Source of the DNA: Ligula intestinalis
Lineage: Eukaryota; Platyhelminthes; Cestoda; Diphyllobothriidea; Diphyllobothriidae
Direction of reading: 5' to 3'
Assembly: GCA_036362985.1 (NCBI GenBank)
Contig: JAYGXS010000004.1
Coordinates: forward strand, 65,013,383-65,077,382
DNA: 64,000 nucleotides
Positions 24,801-33,439 of this stretch are shown in pieces; the first letter of the stretch is position 1; each line of letters starts with the position of its first letter. The notes beneath the pieces were generated by a model, which was not told the DNA's origin, did not search any database, and saw only the letters and a list, made by a program, of their open reading frames with translations. A program made the position numbers and the translations under genes.

Positions 24801-26529
24801 ACTCGGCGGCAGGTCTTGAGGTTGCTTTATTTGTGCTATGGTGAAGTAGATCTAATAATGAAGGTGACTGATGTACGTATTCCAAAGATGTTTTTCTCTT
24901 GCGATGACATCAATTACACTCACATTTAACAAACCTTAAAATGCCCCAAAATGAAGTAAGTGACCTTGGTCGCGTTGTCAGCAATCATGCGGCCATTCAC
25001 ATCACGAACTGAGTCACTCAGGGACGATAGGTCACAACTAGCCTGGTCAATAAGTTTTTACAGTTTTTGAGTATCACCAACGTTCGAGGTCTGCTCCATG
25101 GAGGTTGCTATTTCAGTGCAGTATTTTTTCTGGCCCAGTCTGTCGAGGATTCAAACAGCATCAAAGCTGATGGGTATTTCATAATTGGGTCAGCCGAAAT
25201 ATGCTCAATATTTCTACAATTGGTTTTACCACCGAAGAGGTAAAATCACTACCAGCACAGTAATTATATTGATTAAATTGTCGGATGCAGCTGATACGTC
25301 TTTAACAGACATATAGAACGTTAGGGTTGACAAAGTAAGCCATAATAAAGTTGTGATTCAGACCATATATTTAAGGACCTAGGAGGCTGAGACGACTTTT
25401 ACCATCTTTATTTTACTGGAAACTTGGCATTATGAATCTAACAGTCAAAACTAATTGGGAAGAAATATCAGCGGCCCGTAGCTAATTTACTCGCGAAATT
25501 CGTAAATTCAACTGTGCCATTCTGTAAAAACAAAAACGATACATTCTTCCGTGACTGTGTCCATAAGATGCTACGTTAATGTGTCAAAAAAATTTCAAGA
25601 GGCCAACAACAAAATATACGGGACCAAATTGGGGCGGTATGAAAATTTCGCCTTCGTTAAGTCATAATTCCACCGTACCCAAAGTACGCAAACATAGTTA
25701 ACAAAAACTTATCGAATAGGAAAAAAACAATCTAAAAGTCTGGATAATGTACGAAAGAACGTCAAAGTACGTACCGTCGGCAGAAATATCCACTTCCTCA
25801 GAAGGCGGACTGGGAATGCCATCTTCAAGATATCCATCACCACTTCCTGTGTCCACAAAGAAGACCGGCACAATGCGAAATGTGATCATATTGTCCGGTT
25901 GACGGTCATCAAAGGATTCACTGTGGTCCGAAGCATTTGTGTGGCTATCGACAGTACGTGCCTCCACGAATGCATCCGAGTGAGTCTCACGAATCTCAAT
26001 TCTATGATGGGAAGAGGTACTGACTCAAATACTTCATTCTCCTACCTATATTGACGGATATCAGGTATTTCACTACTCTCCTTCTCCTTTAACCCACGCC
26101 ACGAAACAAGGACTGTGGTGCAATTGATTTTTACAGTAGGAGGATCGGTAAGTTTGGGACGCACTAAAAAAGAAGTTGAGCGATTAACCCAAACGGGAGA
26201 CTCACCAATTTGACAATTGGGACCGGTGCGCTCAGGAACGCATCGATTGGGTACTTCACAATTGCCGTTAGTGTGTAGGCAGCGATTGACGGGAGTACAA
26301 TGACATCTGCCCTCACAATTCACTCCAAAAGTACCCTGGGGACAAACTAATAAAAGGTAAGAGAGTAAAAGCTCATACGTACTTGTTTGACAGCCCGGAA
26401 AACCGGTATAGCCAGGACTGCACGTGCCTGACTGGCAGCCCTCGCTTTTCACGTCGTTGAAGCAGCTATTGTCTCGACAGTGGCATTGAAGGGCACAGTC
26501 TTTGCCGAAGGTCCCCTGATTGCAGGACT
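3469..26529 (-). CDS. EGF / fibronectin III single-pass membrane receptor (partial, 8 exons seen)
   Basis: Exons in transcript order: 26529-26383 and 26346-26206 (EGF-like), 26163-26046 and 26001-25775 (FN3), 22522-22293 and 19943-19768 (FN3), 11872-11647, and 3815-3469 (FN3-like end plus transmembrane helix). All splice sites are GT/AG and the reading phases join, giving about 537 residues. The EGF exons are cysteine-rich, with repeated CxQGTFGxxC. FN3 hallmarks include W in strand B and SPGTEYKAE. The helix has about 23 hydrophobic residues followed by RRRKRQ. Introns of 36, 42 and 44 bp alternate with introns of 2-8 kb full of transposons. Upstream exons (signal peptide, perhaps more EGF) and the intracellular domain were not found; the latter must lie left of the window. 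The layout EGF-FN3-helix recalls Tie-type receptor kinases, but receptor phosphatases or adhesion receptors cannot be excluded. Confidence 0.75.
4527..4575 (+). ncRNA. Hammerhead-like motif with 12-bp palindrome
   Basis: The sequence CTGAGGACGAG, then TTGCTG, is followed by AAAACACGTGTTTGCC. The 12-base palindrome AAACACGTGTTT sits where helix III would be. A sister copy at 14994-15033, downstream of a PLE reverse transcriptase, reads AAACAATTGTTT, so both inner bases of the palindrome changed together. Stem II would be only two or three pairs, so the assignment is weak. Confidence 0.35.
5100..5330 (-). repeat. Dispersed repeat, copy of the 40560-40720 and 34060-34260 sequence
   Basis: Read on the minus strand it matches the plus strand at 40560-40720 and the minus strand at 34060-34260. 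The better copies share an open frame with GNRSGTQTEVAQFTDPG-like and LKQMIGPVG segments; here the frame is broken. It lies next to a PLE 3' end in this copy and at 40 kb, so it is probably a PLE-associated terminal sequence rather than a separate gene. Confidence 0.5.
5420..6127 (-). pseudogene. Penelope-like element 3' end with GIY-YIG endonuclease
   Basis: Minus-strand frame: HRRFMQPKDPIPVIYRIDCL leads to CGQANYVGETGRRVATRLHE, a GIY-YIG nuclease core (Y-x11-YVGETGR, then R...HE). It continues to LLQEA. An in-frame TGA follows, where the sister copy at 53600 also has TGA, so both descend from an already mutated source or from a TGG. In a shifted frame the chain goes on with ADSIN, through a region repeated at 40215-40430 (EEISILSAESR on the other strand). 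The reverse transcriptase part is absent. Confidence 0.7.
6390..6755. repeat. Two tandem units of about 195 bp
   Basis: Two diverged direct copies, about 6390-6575 and 6590-6755. They share GATATTGGAATAGAAGAC, then GCTACATAAT and AGGCCA, with an ATTAGACTA...TCAGTTG block at the start of each. The array abuts the ribozyme-bearing repeat that begins near 6752. I see no coding potential. Confidence 0.6.
6752..7135 (+). repeat. Ribozyme-bearing tandem repeat, period about 323 bp
   Basis: The block GGGCCTTTTAGTTAATATCT near 6752 recurs as GGACCTTTTAGTTAGTACCT near 7075, with the same downstream TAAGTTA-type sequence. The region is therefore slightly more than one unit of a head-to-tail repeat of about 323 bp. 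The canonical hammerhead (7020-7077) lies at the unit boundary, so cleavage of a multimer would release one unit. A rearranged copy lies at 380-690. No A/B boxes of a tRNA promoter were recognised. Confidence 0.6.
7020..7077 (+). ncRNA. Hammerhead ribozyme, canonical core
   Basis: CTGATGA (7024-7030) is followed directly by stem II, GCCGG (7031-7035) with CCGGC (7057-7061), and by GAAA (7062-7065). Helix III would be ACAUGUGU, nearly self-complementary, with U72 and C73 as the U-H cleavage dinucleotide. Helix I is CCA (7021-7023) with TGG (7074-7076). All invariant bases of the family (CUGANGA, GAAA, UH) are present. Helix III in a single strand would have only two or three pairs, so activity may need two copies pairing together. 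The repeat context agrees with a self-processing retroelement RNA. Confidence 0.75.
8640..9000 (+). pseudogene. Non-LTR retrotransposon 3' end (family of 46.7-47.6 kb)
   Basis: The last coding block SCRTSAHQHSVPPFLACYLT, then CEETEIEKLKTD and a stop, matches the 3' end of the reverse-transcriptase ORF at 47246-47449. It is followed by the family's 3' tail near 8930 with the hairpin-like GCTCTCCGTAAATGGAGCC. Everything upstream of the last 65 residues is missing, as in a 5'-truncated insertion. Confidence 0.65.
11647..11872 (-). CDS. Receptor exon: fibronectin III-like segment
   Basis: With the acceptor TTTCAG ending at 11873 the frame continues exactly from the exon ending at 19768 (phase 0). 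The donor GAAG|GTGCGT leaves one base for the exon at 3815. The protein reads GTSAVIWTSPKPFATSPNFR, then a stretch with SVEVFYPNVSGYTGGLITDY. The pattern W, then Y in a YYLAISPG strand, is typical of an FN3 sandwich. A second possible acceptor at 11887 would break the phase. Confidence 0.7.
12572..12622 (+). ncRNA. Degenerate hammerhead-like motif upstream of PLE
   Basis: GGGTCC, a loop and GAACCT form an imperfect stem II, followed by GAAAAGTCAGGCGAATAAAAG. The last part is identical to the tails of the copies at 18.97 and 50.87 kb. The CUGANGA box is corrupted (CTCAATAAT). It lies about 400 bp before the PLE reverse transcriptase on the same strand. Confidence 0.35.
12990..14885 (+). pseudogene. 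Penelope-like element: reverse transcriptase plus GIY-YIG, lightly broken
   Basis: This is the most complete PLE in the window. The frame opens near 12990. LSRPDKGSGIVLMDKKDY is the RT finger motif, YGLPNIHKQGLPLRPILD follows, LDVSSLFTNVP is motif A and YGRYVDDIFCL is motif C with YVDD. IAFLDVLLRRQ is the thumb-side motif. A second frame carries SMCIYSFTCSCGAGYIGRTT, the GIY-YIG core with RHLEKSLRER behind it. Breaks: TAA at 13515, TAA at 13980 and a frameshift before 14201. PLE proteins prime reverse transcription at nicks made by their endonuclease. A hammerhead-like motif lies on each side (12.6 and 15.0 kb). Confidence 0.85.
14991..15033 (+). ncRNA. Hammerhead-like motif with 12-bp palindrome downstream of PLE
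   Basis: GGTCTGATGAAGAGTTGCTG is followed by AAAACAATTGTTTGCC. CTGATGA matches the core box, and the palindrome AAACAATTGTTT takes the helix III place. It lies about 110 bp after the last PLE frame. Compare 4527-4575, which has CACGTG in place of CAATTG. Confidence 0.4.
15760..15860 (+). repeat. 3' tail of the 46.7 kb non-LTR family
   Basis: TTTGCTCTCCGTGAATGGA and the following CCATTTTTGCTGAAAATTTG match the 3' untranslated tail seen at 47546, 17930 and 8925. No coding part remains here. Confidence 0.6.
16640..18000 (+). pseudogene. Non-LTR retrotransposon 3' end interrupted by a 631-bp insertion
   Basis: 16640-16936 and 17568-17990 together match 46880-47600: the RT C-terminal region with a RYLGVTLESNLSFTL-like segment, then ILRMLSPAAG, then the 3' tail. 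The two parts abut in the alignment if 16937-17567 is removed. The copy has many stops and keeps the GTGAATGGAGCC tail at about 17940. Confidence 0.7.
16937..17567. mobile_element. Unclassified insertion with 7-bp target duplication
   Basis: The insert begins GGGTGAGG and ends CCTACC. It is flanked by AAGATTT at 16930-16936 and 17568-17574; the uninterrupted relative at 47.1 kb has the site once (AAGACTTT). It contains two similar AAGTAGG-bearing blocks about 200 bp apart (near 16995 and 17190). There are no ORFs and no clear terminal inverted repeat, so its class is open. Confidence 0.6.
18121..18168 (-). ncRNA. Degenerate hammerhead-like motif (AGCU family)
   Basis: On the minus strand TATCT, a mutated core CCGAGGA, a stem GGACTC with GAGCCC, then GAACGCTCAGGACA. 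It is the same family as 22870-22917 and 41944-41989, with which it also shares upstream sequence (GAGCACCGGATC at 18095 and 41925). The core mutations argue against activity. Confidence 0.4.
18835..19025. mobile_element. Palindromic element with outward-facing hammerhead-like motifs
   Basis: Inverted arms of about 80 bp (18838-18917 and 18943-19023) surround a 25-bp spacer. Each arm ends in GAAGACGATTCGATCGCTG-type sequence and contains a hammerhead-like motif: minus strand in the left arm (18872-18917) and plus strand in the right arm. No flanking duplication was found. The arms match single copies at 50.84 kb and 55.15 kb. Confidence 0.65.
18943..18988 (+). ncRNA. Hammerhead-like motif (ACGU family)
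   Basis: CTGATGA (18950-18956) plus one extra T, then GAATCCG and CGGATTTC pairing as seven pairs around CGA with one bulged base, then GAAACGTC and AGGCG. Helix I pairs TGTCT with AGGCG, two of the five being G-U pairs. Helix III is the palindrome ACGU, so pairing would be between two molecules. The extra base after CUGANGA is non-canonical but is shared by all PLE-type copies here. Confidence 0.55.
19768..22522 (-). CDS. Receptor exons: central fibronectin III domain
   Basis: Exon 22522-22293 joins exon 19943-19768 across a 2.35-kb intron in phase 0 (GAA|GTGAGT and TTTTAG|GTG). The first gives LGQTWAIFTWRPS and ends SPGTEYKAE; the second begins VLARF. The W-x-P-S strand B, the L-x-P-G-T-x-Y loop and the following strand are textbook FN3. 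The entry phase fits the one-base exit of the exon at 25775. The intron holds a PLE remnant (20.3-21.1 kb) on the same strand. Confidence 0.8.
20290..21090 (-). pseudogene. Penelope-like element fragment: RT thumb to GIY-YIG
   Basis: On the minus strand ANAKLPFLDVLVQRQLDATL leads to KTVYRKETHAEVIL and NHPISHKKSTVKSLVNR, the conserved region after the RT palm. Further on comes CESCNTVYCGQTGKFASARI, then HEHQLAVRRRD, the GIY-YIG core. Several frameshifts and stops are present. The palm with YVDD is missing. It sits inside a receptor intron. Confidence 0.75.
22870..23211. repeat. Inverted pair of hammerhead-like motifs
   Basis: Minus-strand copy 22870-22917: CTGAAGA, extra T, stem GGACTC with GAGCTC, GAAAGCTC, AGACAAATAAA. 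Plus-strand copy 23163-23211: CTGACGA, extra T, strong stem GGGC with GCCC, GAAAGATC, AGACGAA. Both have helix I of three pairs (UCU with AGA). The two copies are diverged and face outward around a 240-bp core. Helix III is AGCU in the first and AGAU, not palindromic, in the second. Confidence 0.5.
24181..24452 (-). CDS. Possible exon of unknown gene (Ser/Thr/Val/Pro-rich C-terminus)
   Basis: An open minus-strand stretch runs from a possible acceptor (TTTAAAG near 24453) to a TAA at 24181. It includes FACSHGDDMLGRFDSSRP and ends in a low-complexity run of Thr, Val, Ala and Pro. It lies in the receptor intron between the exons at 25775 and 22522. It could be an alternative terminal exon, an unrelated nested gene or chance. 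I recognise no domain. Confidence 0.2.
25775..26163 (-). CDS. Receptor exons: first fibronectin III domain
   Basis: Exon 26163-26046 and exon 26001-25775 are separated by a 44-bp intron (GTAGG...CATAG) and join in phase 2. The protein starts PKLTDPPTVKINCTTVLVSW, passes RQYRIEIRETHSDAF, and ends in an acidic linker with SPPSEEVDISAD. The PP entry, the W in strand B and the Y-R-I-E-I strand fit FN3. Confidence 0.8.
26206..26529 (-). CDS. Receptor exons: two EGF-like modules
   Basis: Exon 26529-26383 and exon 26346-26206 are separated by a 36-bp intron. The first has CNQGTFGKDCALQCHC and ends GYTGFPGCQT; the second has CPQGTFGVNCEGRCHC and ends ERTGPNC. The spacing (CxQGTFGxxCxxxCxC) is the laminin-like EGF type found in Tie, MEGF and related receptors. 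The upstream acceptor is CTTAG at 26530. Confidence 0.85.
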
Positions 26530-29500
26530 CTAAGTAAGGCAAACATGGAATGGCGATGATTGGTCAAAAAAGTAACGAGCAATGGGGGCGTGGGGTTACA
26601 CTATGTGTTAACGCAGGCAAAACTGTACAGAAATTTTTTTAAACCCAAATCCCAGGCATTGCGGTATCAAACGCCCTTAGTAGATTAAACGATAAACAAA
26701 AGGACGGGTGATTCAAGGAATGAGCATATAACCGAAACAAATCCCTTTAGTTTACCCCTGTGTGCTCTGGAAATTTTAACCATTTGTTCGATAACTCACA
26801 AGAGTAAACAGATTTTAGACAATGATAGCATGCTACTAGTGGGACATACACGATAACAATAAAGTTAAACAAACACCCTTCAGGTAGGAGTCTACTGAGC
26901 TCGACGTGATTCATGAACGATAAAAAGAACATTATATTCGGATTCCAGTAAAAAGAATTCTTAACAGGTAAATCAGCAAATATGTTATGTGCCGATGGAA
27001 CTAGCCTCAGCTGCGAACAGTTCCATTAAAAGTGCCAAACTGAAGGGTGGAATGGGAATTCGGACTTCCGAGGTTTTTGACAGGTTGTAAGTCTTAAATT
27101 TCCATGACTACATTGACTACACTCATGAATAGAACGAAAAAGTGCACAGCAAATGAAGTTCAGCTACGCCGGGGACGCTGAAGTCAGGGAATTAACGGTT
27201 ATGCTCAGCTTATATGATGAAGGAGGCCCAACTGTGATTGCGGCGCTCGTCTTGAAGACGGACTACAAGCGCCTACACAAGAGGCTATTCTATGAGAATG
27301 CCATGTCCGATGTTCGAAGGCATAATTGAGGAAAATTATTATACAAGATGCTCTTAATGCCTATCTTAAACACCTACAAAAGTAACCAAGAGAACGTAGG
27401 TCCTGCGTAAGATTAGCCGACAGTCTTGCAAAAAATCTAATAACGGATATCAAGATGAAACGAGGCATGCAAGACTGAAATGTTATGCACGAACATTGGC
27501 AGCACCCTGTCCAGGTGTCTGTACTGTTAACTGATAAACAGGGTAAATAACAGCCTTGCTGAACAGCGGATTGGGCATATTCCTCACAAGCCACAATACG
27601 AACTTCATTAGCATCCACTGTCGAAGATAGTCCTTTCATTTATACTCATTGTAAAACCCGGCTCAGCCTTGACATTAAGGGTTGCCGACTGAGGAACTAA
27701 CTTTGTTCTCCCGGAACGAGGGGCTTACAGCAGCGGGTCTTAATAATCGCTTTTATGGTACACCCATTTCCGTGGAAGCAAAGCCTATATGGTGCATGCA
27801 CAAATCAAGGTCTAAGCATCACGTCAGATGCTGTTTCCATTCTCTCTAGCAGAATTCGTCTCTAATAAGCACTTGACACATTACATAGGCAAAAGAAAGC
27901 AATTGCTATAATTATGGAGTTAGCGTAGTTTTCCGTGGCAAAAAATAAACAGGTTTAATTTCCCGATCTGCCAACAGTCGCAATCTGGAAGGTTTCGAGG
28001 CTATGTGACAACTCGCTTTTGACCATTTTGAGGGCCAGGCTCAGCACTTATAGATTCGGAATGGAGACTCTCATGAAAAAGCAAAAAGCTTTTGCGAAAT
28101 TATAGATGGTACACCACCATGTGAAAAAAGCTGTGTGAAACTTCAGGATTTTTTAATATTTCCAACCACAGCCTCTAAACATACCTCCAACCGTTTTAAG
28201 TTTGGTTTGTCTTTGAAATAGTATTGGTTTAAGGAAAAATAAATAGGTGTGCCGAAATTGTGCCACAAGAGTCACCAAGGTACCCAACTCGGAACGGAAA
28301 TGCTCATCGTTATACGTGGTGAACCCTCGGTAGACGCTAAAGGAATTATTAAAAATACGTCGGTCAGTGTGCTACATCTCATCATTTACATTCGGCCTAA
28401 CTGATTCAATAGGGCTATGGTGAGTCTTACTCTATACTAAAACAATAGACCTCGCATGGAGCTCTAAATCTGCCTATATTTTTGTTCAGGGTTTATGATA
28501 CCACGTGGTAGGCAGATCAGAAATGATAAATTGGTACGCGAAAGCCAACACACAGGATGCCGTCTCCAAGATTATAATTCGGCCATAAAGAAAATACTTG
28601 AGCCGGTTGGAGACCGCTTAAATCACTAAACGTCAGATTTTTGGAAGGGTGTTCTTCTGAATTTTTTTATTGAATTGGAAAGTAGTATTTGTAGATTGGT
28701 GCAAGTACAAGAATCTCAATATAAACTTTGAGGACTCACGAGTAGATGCGATCGGAAATAATTCAAAAGTTGCGAATATGAAAAACAAGACAATATTCAT
28801 TATTTGATCTCTAGAGTTACGCCGATGAGAAACAGATGGCTTGTGCAGAGGGCCGTAACGATCCACCGTCCGTCAGTAAGCTATGAATGTGTTTAAGCTG
28901 AACAATTCTATCAAAATATATGCCAGATTCTTGAGAACTCCACGTTATGGCGTGTTACATTAGATTATTACCACCAGAGCACGTATATCGCATTTCCCAC
29001 GGTATTGTATTCTACAAACAACGCTTTTAAAATGCGCAGTACTTCTCAAGAATTTCAAGGCGAATTAACTGATTAGTTTTAAGACACCAAGCATTTTAAA
29101 AACCAGATCTACACAAGTTACAAGAGATTTCAAATACCTGACGATGCTTCATAAGATTAGTACTTTGTTCAAAAAACTAGCCATTTTCATAGTCAAATGT
29201 ATGCAATAACGCCCTAGGAACTTATATATGTGACTCATATACTCAGGGTGTATGAGAGGATGGGGTATCAACAGCAAAAAGAAAATTAAGTAGAGACTGT
29301 AGTGATTAAAAACTGTAGTCTTTTGCATCTTTTACTTCAATTCACTAGTTTGATTGAAAATATACCGTAGAAATTTCTGTCCGCATCACGACCTTTATAT
29401 CAAAGCCGCGTGTCCGTCTTAGGGAGGCTGCAGGTTATGGTTGAGATCACAGGATAAACCAACTATATCCAGGTATGCTTGCAACATCTAACAATGTAGT

Positions 29501-29600
29501 TTTTGGGAAAAGAATTCGTGTTTGTATCCTGCTTACTACTGTTTGATGTAATTCGAATCACAGTTTTCCGTATGGTCACTAATCAATAAATAATTTTATT
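26530..29600. other. No gene recognised; probably upstream intron of the receptor
   Basis: About 3 kb of AT-rich DNA with only short chance ORFs. The receptor's first exons must lie to the right of 26530, so this is probably intron. I found no convincing cysteine-rich exon or repeat. Confidence 0.5.
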
Positions 29601-29612
29601 ATTGAAAGATGG

Positions 29613-29668
29613 TTTATTCGGTGAATTTTCGAAGCTGGAATCCCGCTTCGTCTTCAGACGTAAAGAAG
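29613..29668 (-). ncRNA. Hammerhead-like motif, left arm (AAUU family)
   Basis: On the minus strand CTGAAGA, extra C, stem GAAGC with GCTTC (five perfect pairs), GAAAATTC, ACCGAATAAACC. Helix III is the palindrome AAUU. The partner in the right arm (30300-30352, plus strand) reads CTAAAGAC, GAAGC with GCTTT, GAAAATTC, where the closing base is changed to a G-U pair. Confidence 0.55.
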
Positions 29669-30299
29669 ACTGAATGGGCCAAAAAGGGGGTAACAGGCGC
29701 TCATTCCAAAAAATGGCGAACGCTTCCATATATTAAGAGCGTGTCCGAACTTTTTGAAAGTTACCTGTGGAAGCATCAAATCCACGTGGCGCACAGACCG
29801 ACTAATACCCTACGAAATCAGCTCGCACACCCATAGGATAGGGTTGGGTACTTGGACAGAAAATAAGTCATCTACAAGATTGTTTGTGGCGGCTGCAATG
29901 TCGTATATTGTGGACAGACAGGAAGATCAGCCTCCACACGCTTACTAGAACATCAACTAGCGGTAAAGGGGCGATATCCCTTGTCTAAAGTCGCCATGCA
30001 CACATTAGAAACCGAACACCAATTTGCATGGGTCGACACGAGCAATTTTGGCCTTTGTCCATGCAAGAAAGGCCGCGAATTTCTCTAAGCCATGCACTCC
30101 GACGCACAGTGCTAACCAGGCACACTGAATTAGCATCGTCGTACCGAAGCATCAAGCTTAAGTGGGCAAGACGCGAGCCAATCCAAATTGAATGAAAGAC
30201 GAGGAAACAAGGTACTGATGCAAGCGTAACGCCACGGCGTTCTTGATTTTCCCATGGACTTACGATAGTAGATGTTACCCACTTTTGGCCCACTCACAC

Positions 30300-30352
30300 T
30301 TTTTAACGTCTAAAGACGAAGCGGGGCTCCAGCTTTGAAAATTCACATGATA
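30300..30352 (+). ncRNA. Hammerhead-like motif, right arm (AAUU family)
   Basis: This is the inverted partner of 29613-29668. CTAAAGA has lost the G5 that is essential in known hammerheads, so it is probably inactive although stem II and the AAUU palindrome are kept. Confidence 0.45.
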
Positions 30353-30399
30353 AACCATCTTTCCTAAAGTGCTTTCTCCACATAATTTTATTATTTAAT

Positions 30400-33300
30400 G
30401 CTCAGGTGGCTTCTTATACTGCATTACCAGTACTGTAAATGGGTTAGACTCTTTGTTCATAGTTCCGTATTTCTTTTGATCGCTCAATTAGAGCAATCAC
30501 ATCTGACACCTCATTCGCTCGAATGGCTTTCGGAGAGACCGTCCGTTACCAAGTTACCCGCGTCCGTGATAAACGATTTTACACCTTTTCTTCGCTGACT
30601 CACATGGCTTGTATATTTGAAGGGTAAACTGCTTACACTCATGCTCATTAGCAGTGTTGTTAATACCATGAGATAATTGATTGCTCATTACGCGGAAATT
30701 GCTGCCCATTTAATTATTTTTGTATAGGTTTGGTAGGCTTCAGACTTGCCAAATTTAGGATAACGTCATATCTACTTCCATTCGCGCTTATTCTACTTTT
30801 CGCATCTGTATTTCTATTGGTCAAGATATTTGCAAGAGTGATGACGACAGTTACGTCCTGGCTGGCTAGTTGCCCATGTTAAATCAGGAGCACCTGGCGG
30901 GTGGGCCTTATTCGCGGCGGGGAGGAGGATGATTTGCAGCAGCATGGTCAGGAGGGGCTACTTCATCATCAAAAACACACGTGGAGAGAAGGGTAAATAG
31001 ATCCACCTTAGAGATCTTGGTTAAGCAGGCCTTTGTTGCCATGAGGGCAGGTGGGAACGCGACGAAGACGCGTGTGATTTGGTTCCCACAGTAAGATCTT
31101 CGAAGTCAACGGTGCCCAGGGTATTTTTAGGAGAGCAGGAGAGCGACCTATGCGTAAATAAGTTAAACTTGTTAGTAAACTTATGCTTCATCATCCGACA
31201 GTCTTCCCGCTCCAACCCGAACACTGTTACAAGCGAGACGTGTCCCTGCGCATTTGGCGACTATTCGACGTGTCTCTGTGTACTTGGTGATCTACAGTCG
31301 TGATTTCTGATGTGATTGATCTCATTCATTTTCAAACCCCCCTCGTATTCAGTTGAGCTTATTCCGTGACATCTGATGTGACCACGACGTAGGATTTCAT
31401 ACATCGACATCCTGTCGTGCAACGAAGTCGAGATCTTCAGCCGCTCACAGCCCATTCAGCCCATGCCATGGTTACTTCCCAATCCAAAAATGATGTCCCT
31501 TTATGAGTTTCAGCATCCATATCTCCTACCCAATCTCTGACCCTCATTATACTGCCAACGATTCTTCTCGGTTCACTTCATACTAACACGGCATCTTGAT
31601 TACTGTTGATGTATATGCGATCAACCGGCTTTTTACAGCAATTCATGCAACCTAGCCCATTTGCGCCAACCGCAGACGCTCACGCTGTTTGCAACTCTAC
31701 CTTGGTACATAACTCTCTCACTAAATTTAACTAGGCTTCCTCCGATCGTATTCTTTCAGTATCCTTACTGTGGTCGAGGAAGGGAGCACTTGAAGTGGTC
31801 CCTGCCGTCCGACGCCCTTTATTGCTTTGCCTGGCATCAGGCCACCTACCATCCAAAACCTCAGTCGGCGCTACCAGACTCGCTAACCTGCAAAGACTTG
31901 ACCTAGTTCCACTCTGACACACGCACGTGCATCTAGGTTATCGGGCCACCCAAGAACCACTCAAACATTTCCCTTTTGCCCCACCCTTGGCCGCCAGACC
32001 TCACTTAGGACCAGGGCGCTCCAACCGGATGATGTATGCTCCAAAATCCAACCACTTTCCATCTACTCTTCGCTCAGTTTTTTTTCATTTAAAACACGCT
32101 CCTTATTTTGCTCACTATTGACCAAGGAAAAGACCAAAGCTGACTGCTCCTCTACTAAGTAACCATGGTTTGAAGATGGCAGTTGCTAGGGTTTAACTTA
32201 ATTAACCCCTGCGATAAGACAGTCCTTCAGTTTTCCTGAGAATAGTGCTGTGCGCTGTTCAAAAACAGCAATTGCCAGGCCAGGTGTTGTTCATTTTGAA
32301 TTGATAGCTTCCAATCGCGAGGCATACTTAGGTATTCAAATCAACGCCTGAAACTGTGCCAGCGGCTGTGTTTCCTGTTTGATGTCTTGATAAATTAAAC
32401 TGAAAAAAACAGCAGAATGAAGTTAAGCGGCAATATATTGACGAATGAAATGAGGAAAGCCTTACAGTTTCGTTTGTATTCCATTAAAAATCACCTATAT
32501 CCTGCCGTTAAAATCACAGACCAGTCATTAATAAGTATTGAATCATCGTTTTCAAACAAGTCAAAGGCTACTGGACAAGTAAAACCTAACAGCGTTATCC
32601 CTATAAATAACTAGGTTATTGTAGCACCCAGAGAAAAGTGTCATAGCATAGCAACCTTAACTGCAGACCTGGTCACGAATAGAAAAATGTGTGCAGTTAG
32701 GCACAAGTAAATAGAATAATGTGAGTTGGATGCAAACTGTATGGTCGAATTCCTTCCATGAAATTCATGTTCGAATATAGTTTTTTCCTAGTTAGCGAAT
32801 TGATCGTTGCAATTTATTACGCATGATAAGCTCTGGTATGATTTTACGCAATACGGATTTTACAAGGTTTTTGGATATTCAGTATCAGTATCAGCATATT
32901 GAGGGTATGTAGGAAAAATTCCTTTGAGTGCACTATTTGTACATATGTGCAGTGGTAGCAAAAAAATTGTTGCTTAGACTGTTGGCGAGGCCAGTTGTCC
33001 TGAGTCATAGGATGAAAATAGGAGCAGACAGTAAAAAAACTCCTCAGGGATTTTTAGGAGAAAAACTGTCGCCCTTGTGGTGGTAATGCGTGGGATTTAG
33101 GAGAAAAAAGGGGTTTCCCACTGGGGGGGGGCATTGCAAAGGTTCCCAGGATCATCACCGTGTGGAAGCCACGTCCTGATTCTTCCTTGCTGATTGCAGA
33201 GTCCGCCAACGGAACTGGAAAAACAGAGGCATCCATCCAGATCGTCGACAGTCCGCTTTGGGTCGAACCAAAGGTGAATGTTTAGGCCGTCAGGTCTGGC

Positions 33301-33430
33301 TGATAAGGACGCTAGCGGGGTAATCACGATACGCAGATAGCCAAGTAGGGTAGATCGCGGAGACCTTCGCATGAGGCTAAGCATGGGAGGGCGTTATCAA
33401 TAGTAAACGTGGTTGGATATAAAAACTAAT
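30400..33430. other. No gene recognised
   Basis: This 3-kb stretch has only short ORFs without family features and no repeat that I could match elsewhere in the window. Confidence 0.5.
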
Positions 33431-33439
33431 ACTACTGAA

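Larger units (their letters stand above)
29604..30381. mobile_element. Small PLE insertion with inverted ribozyme-like ends and 14-bp target duplication
   Basis: The direct repeat ATAATTTTATTATT occurs at 29590-29603 and 30382-30395. The 778-bp insert has inverted arms of about 90 bp (29605-29700 and 30270-30362), sharing GATGGTTTAT, then GTGAATTTTC, then GCTTCGTCTT. Between them lies only a GIY-YIG fragment on the plus strand: VIYKIVCGGCNVVYCGQTGR, then LLEHQLAVKGRYPLS, with stops. No reverse transcriptase is present, so this copy must have been moved by another element. Confidence 0.7.
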
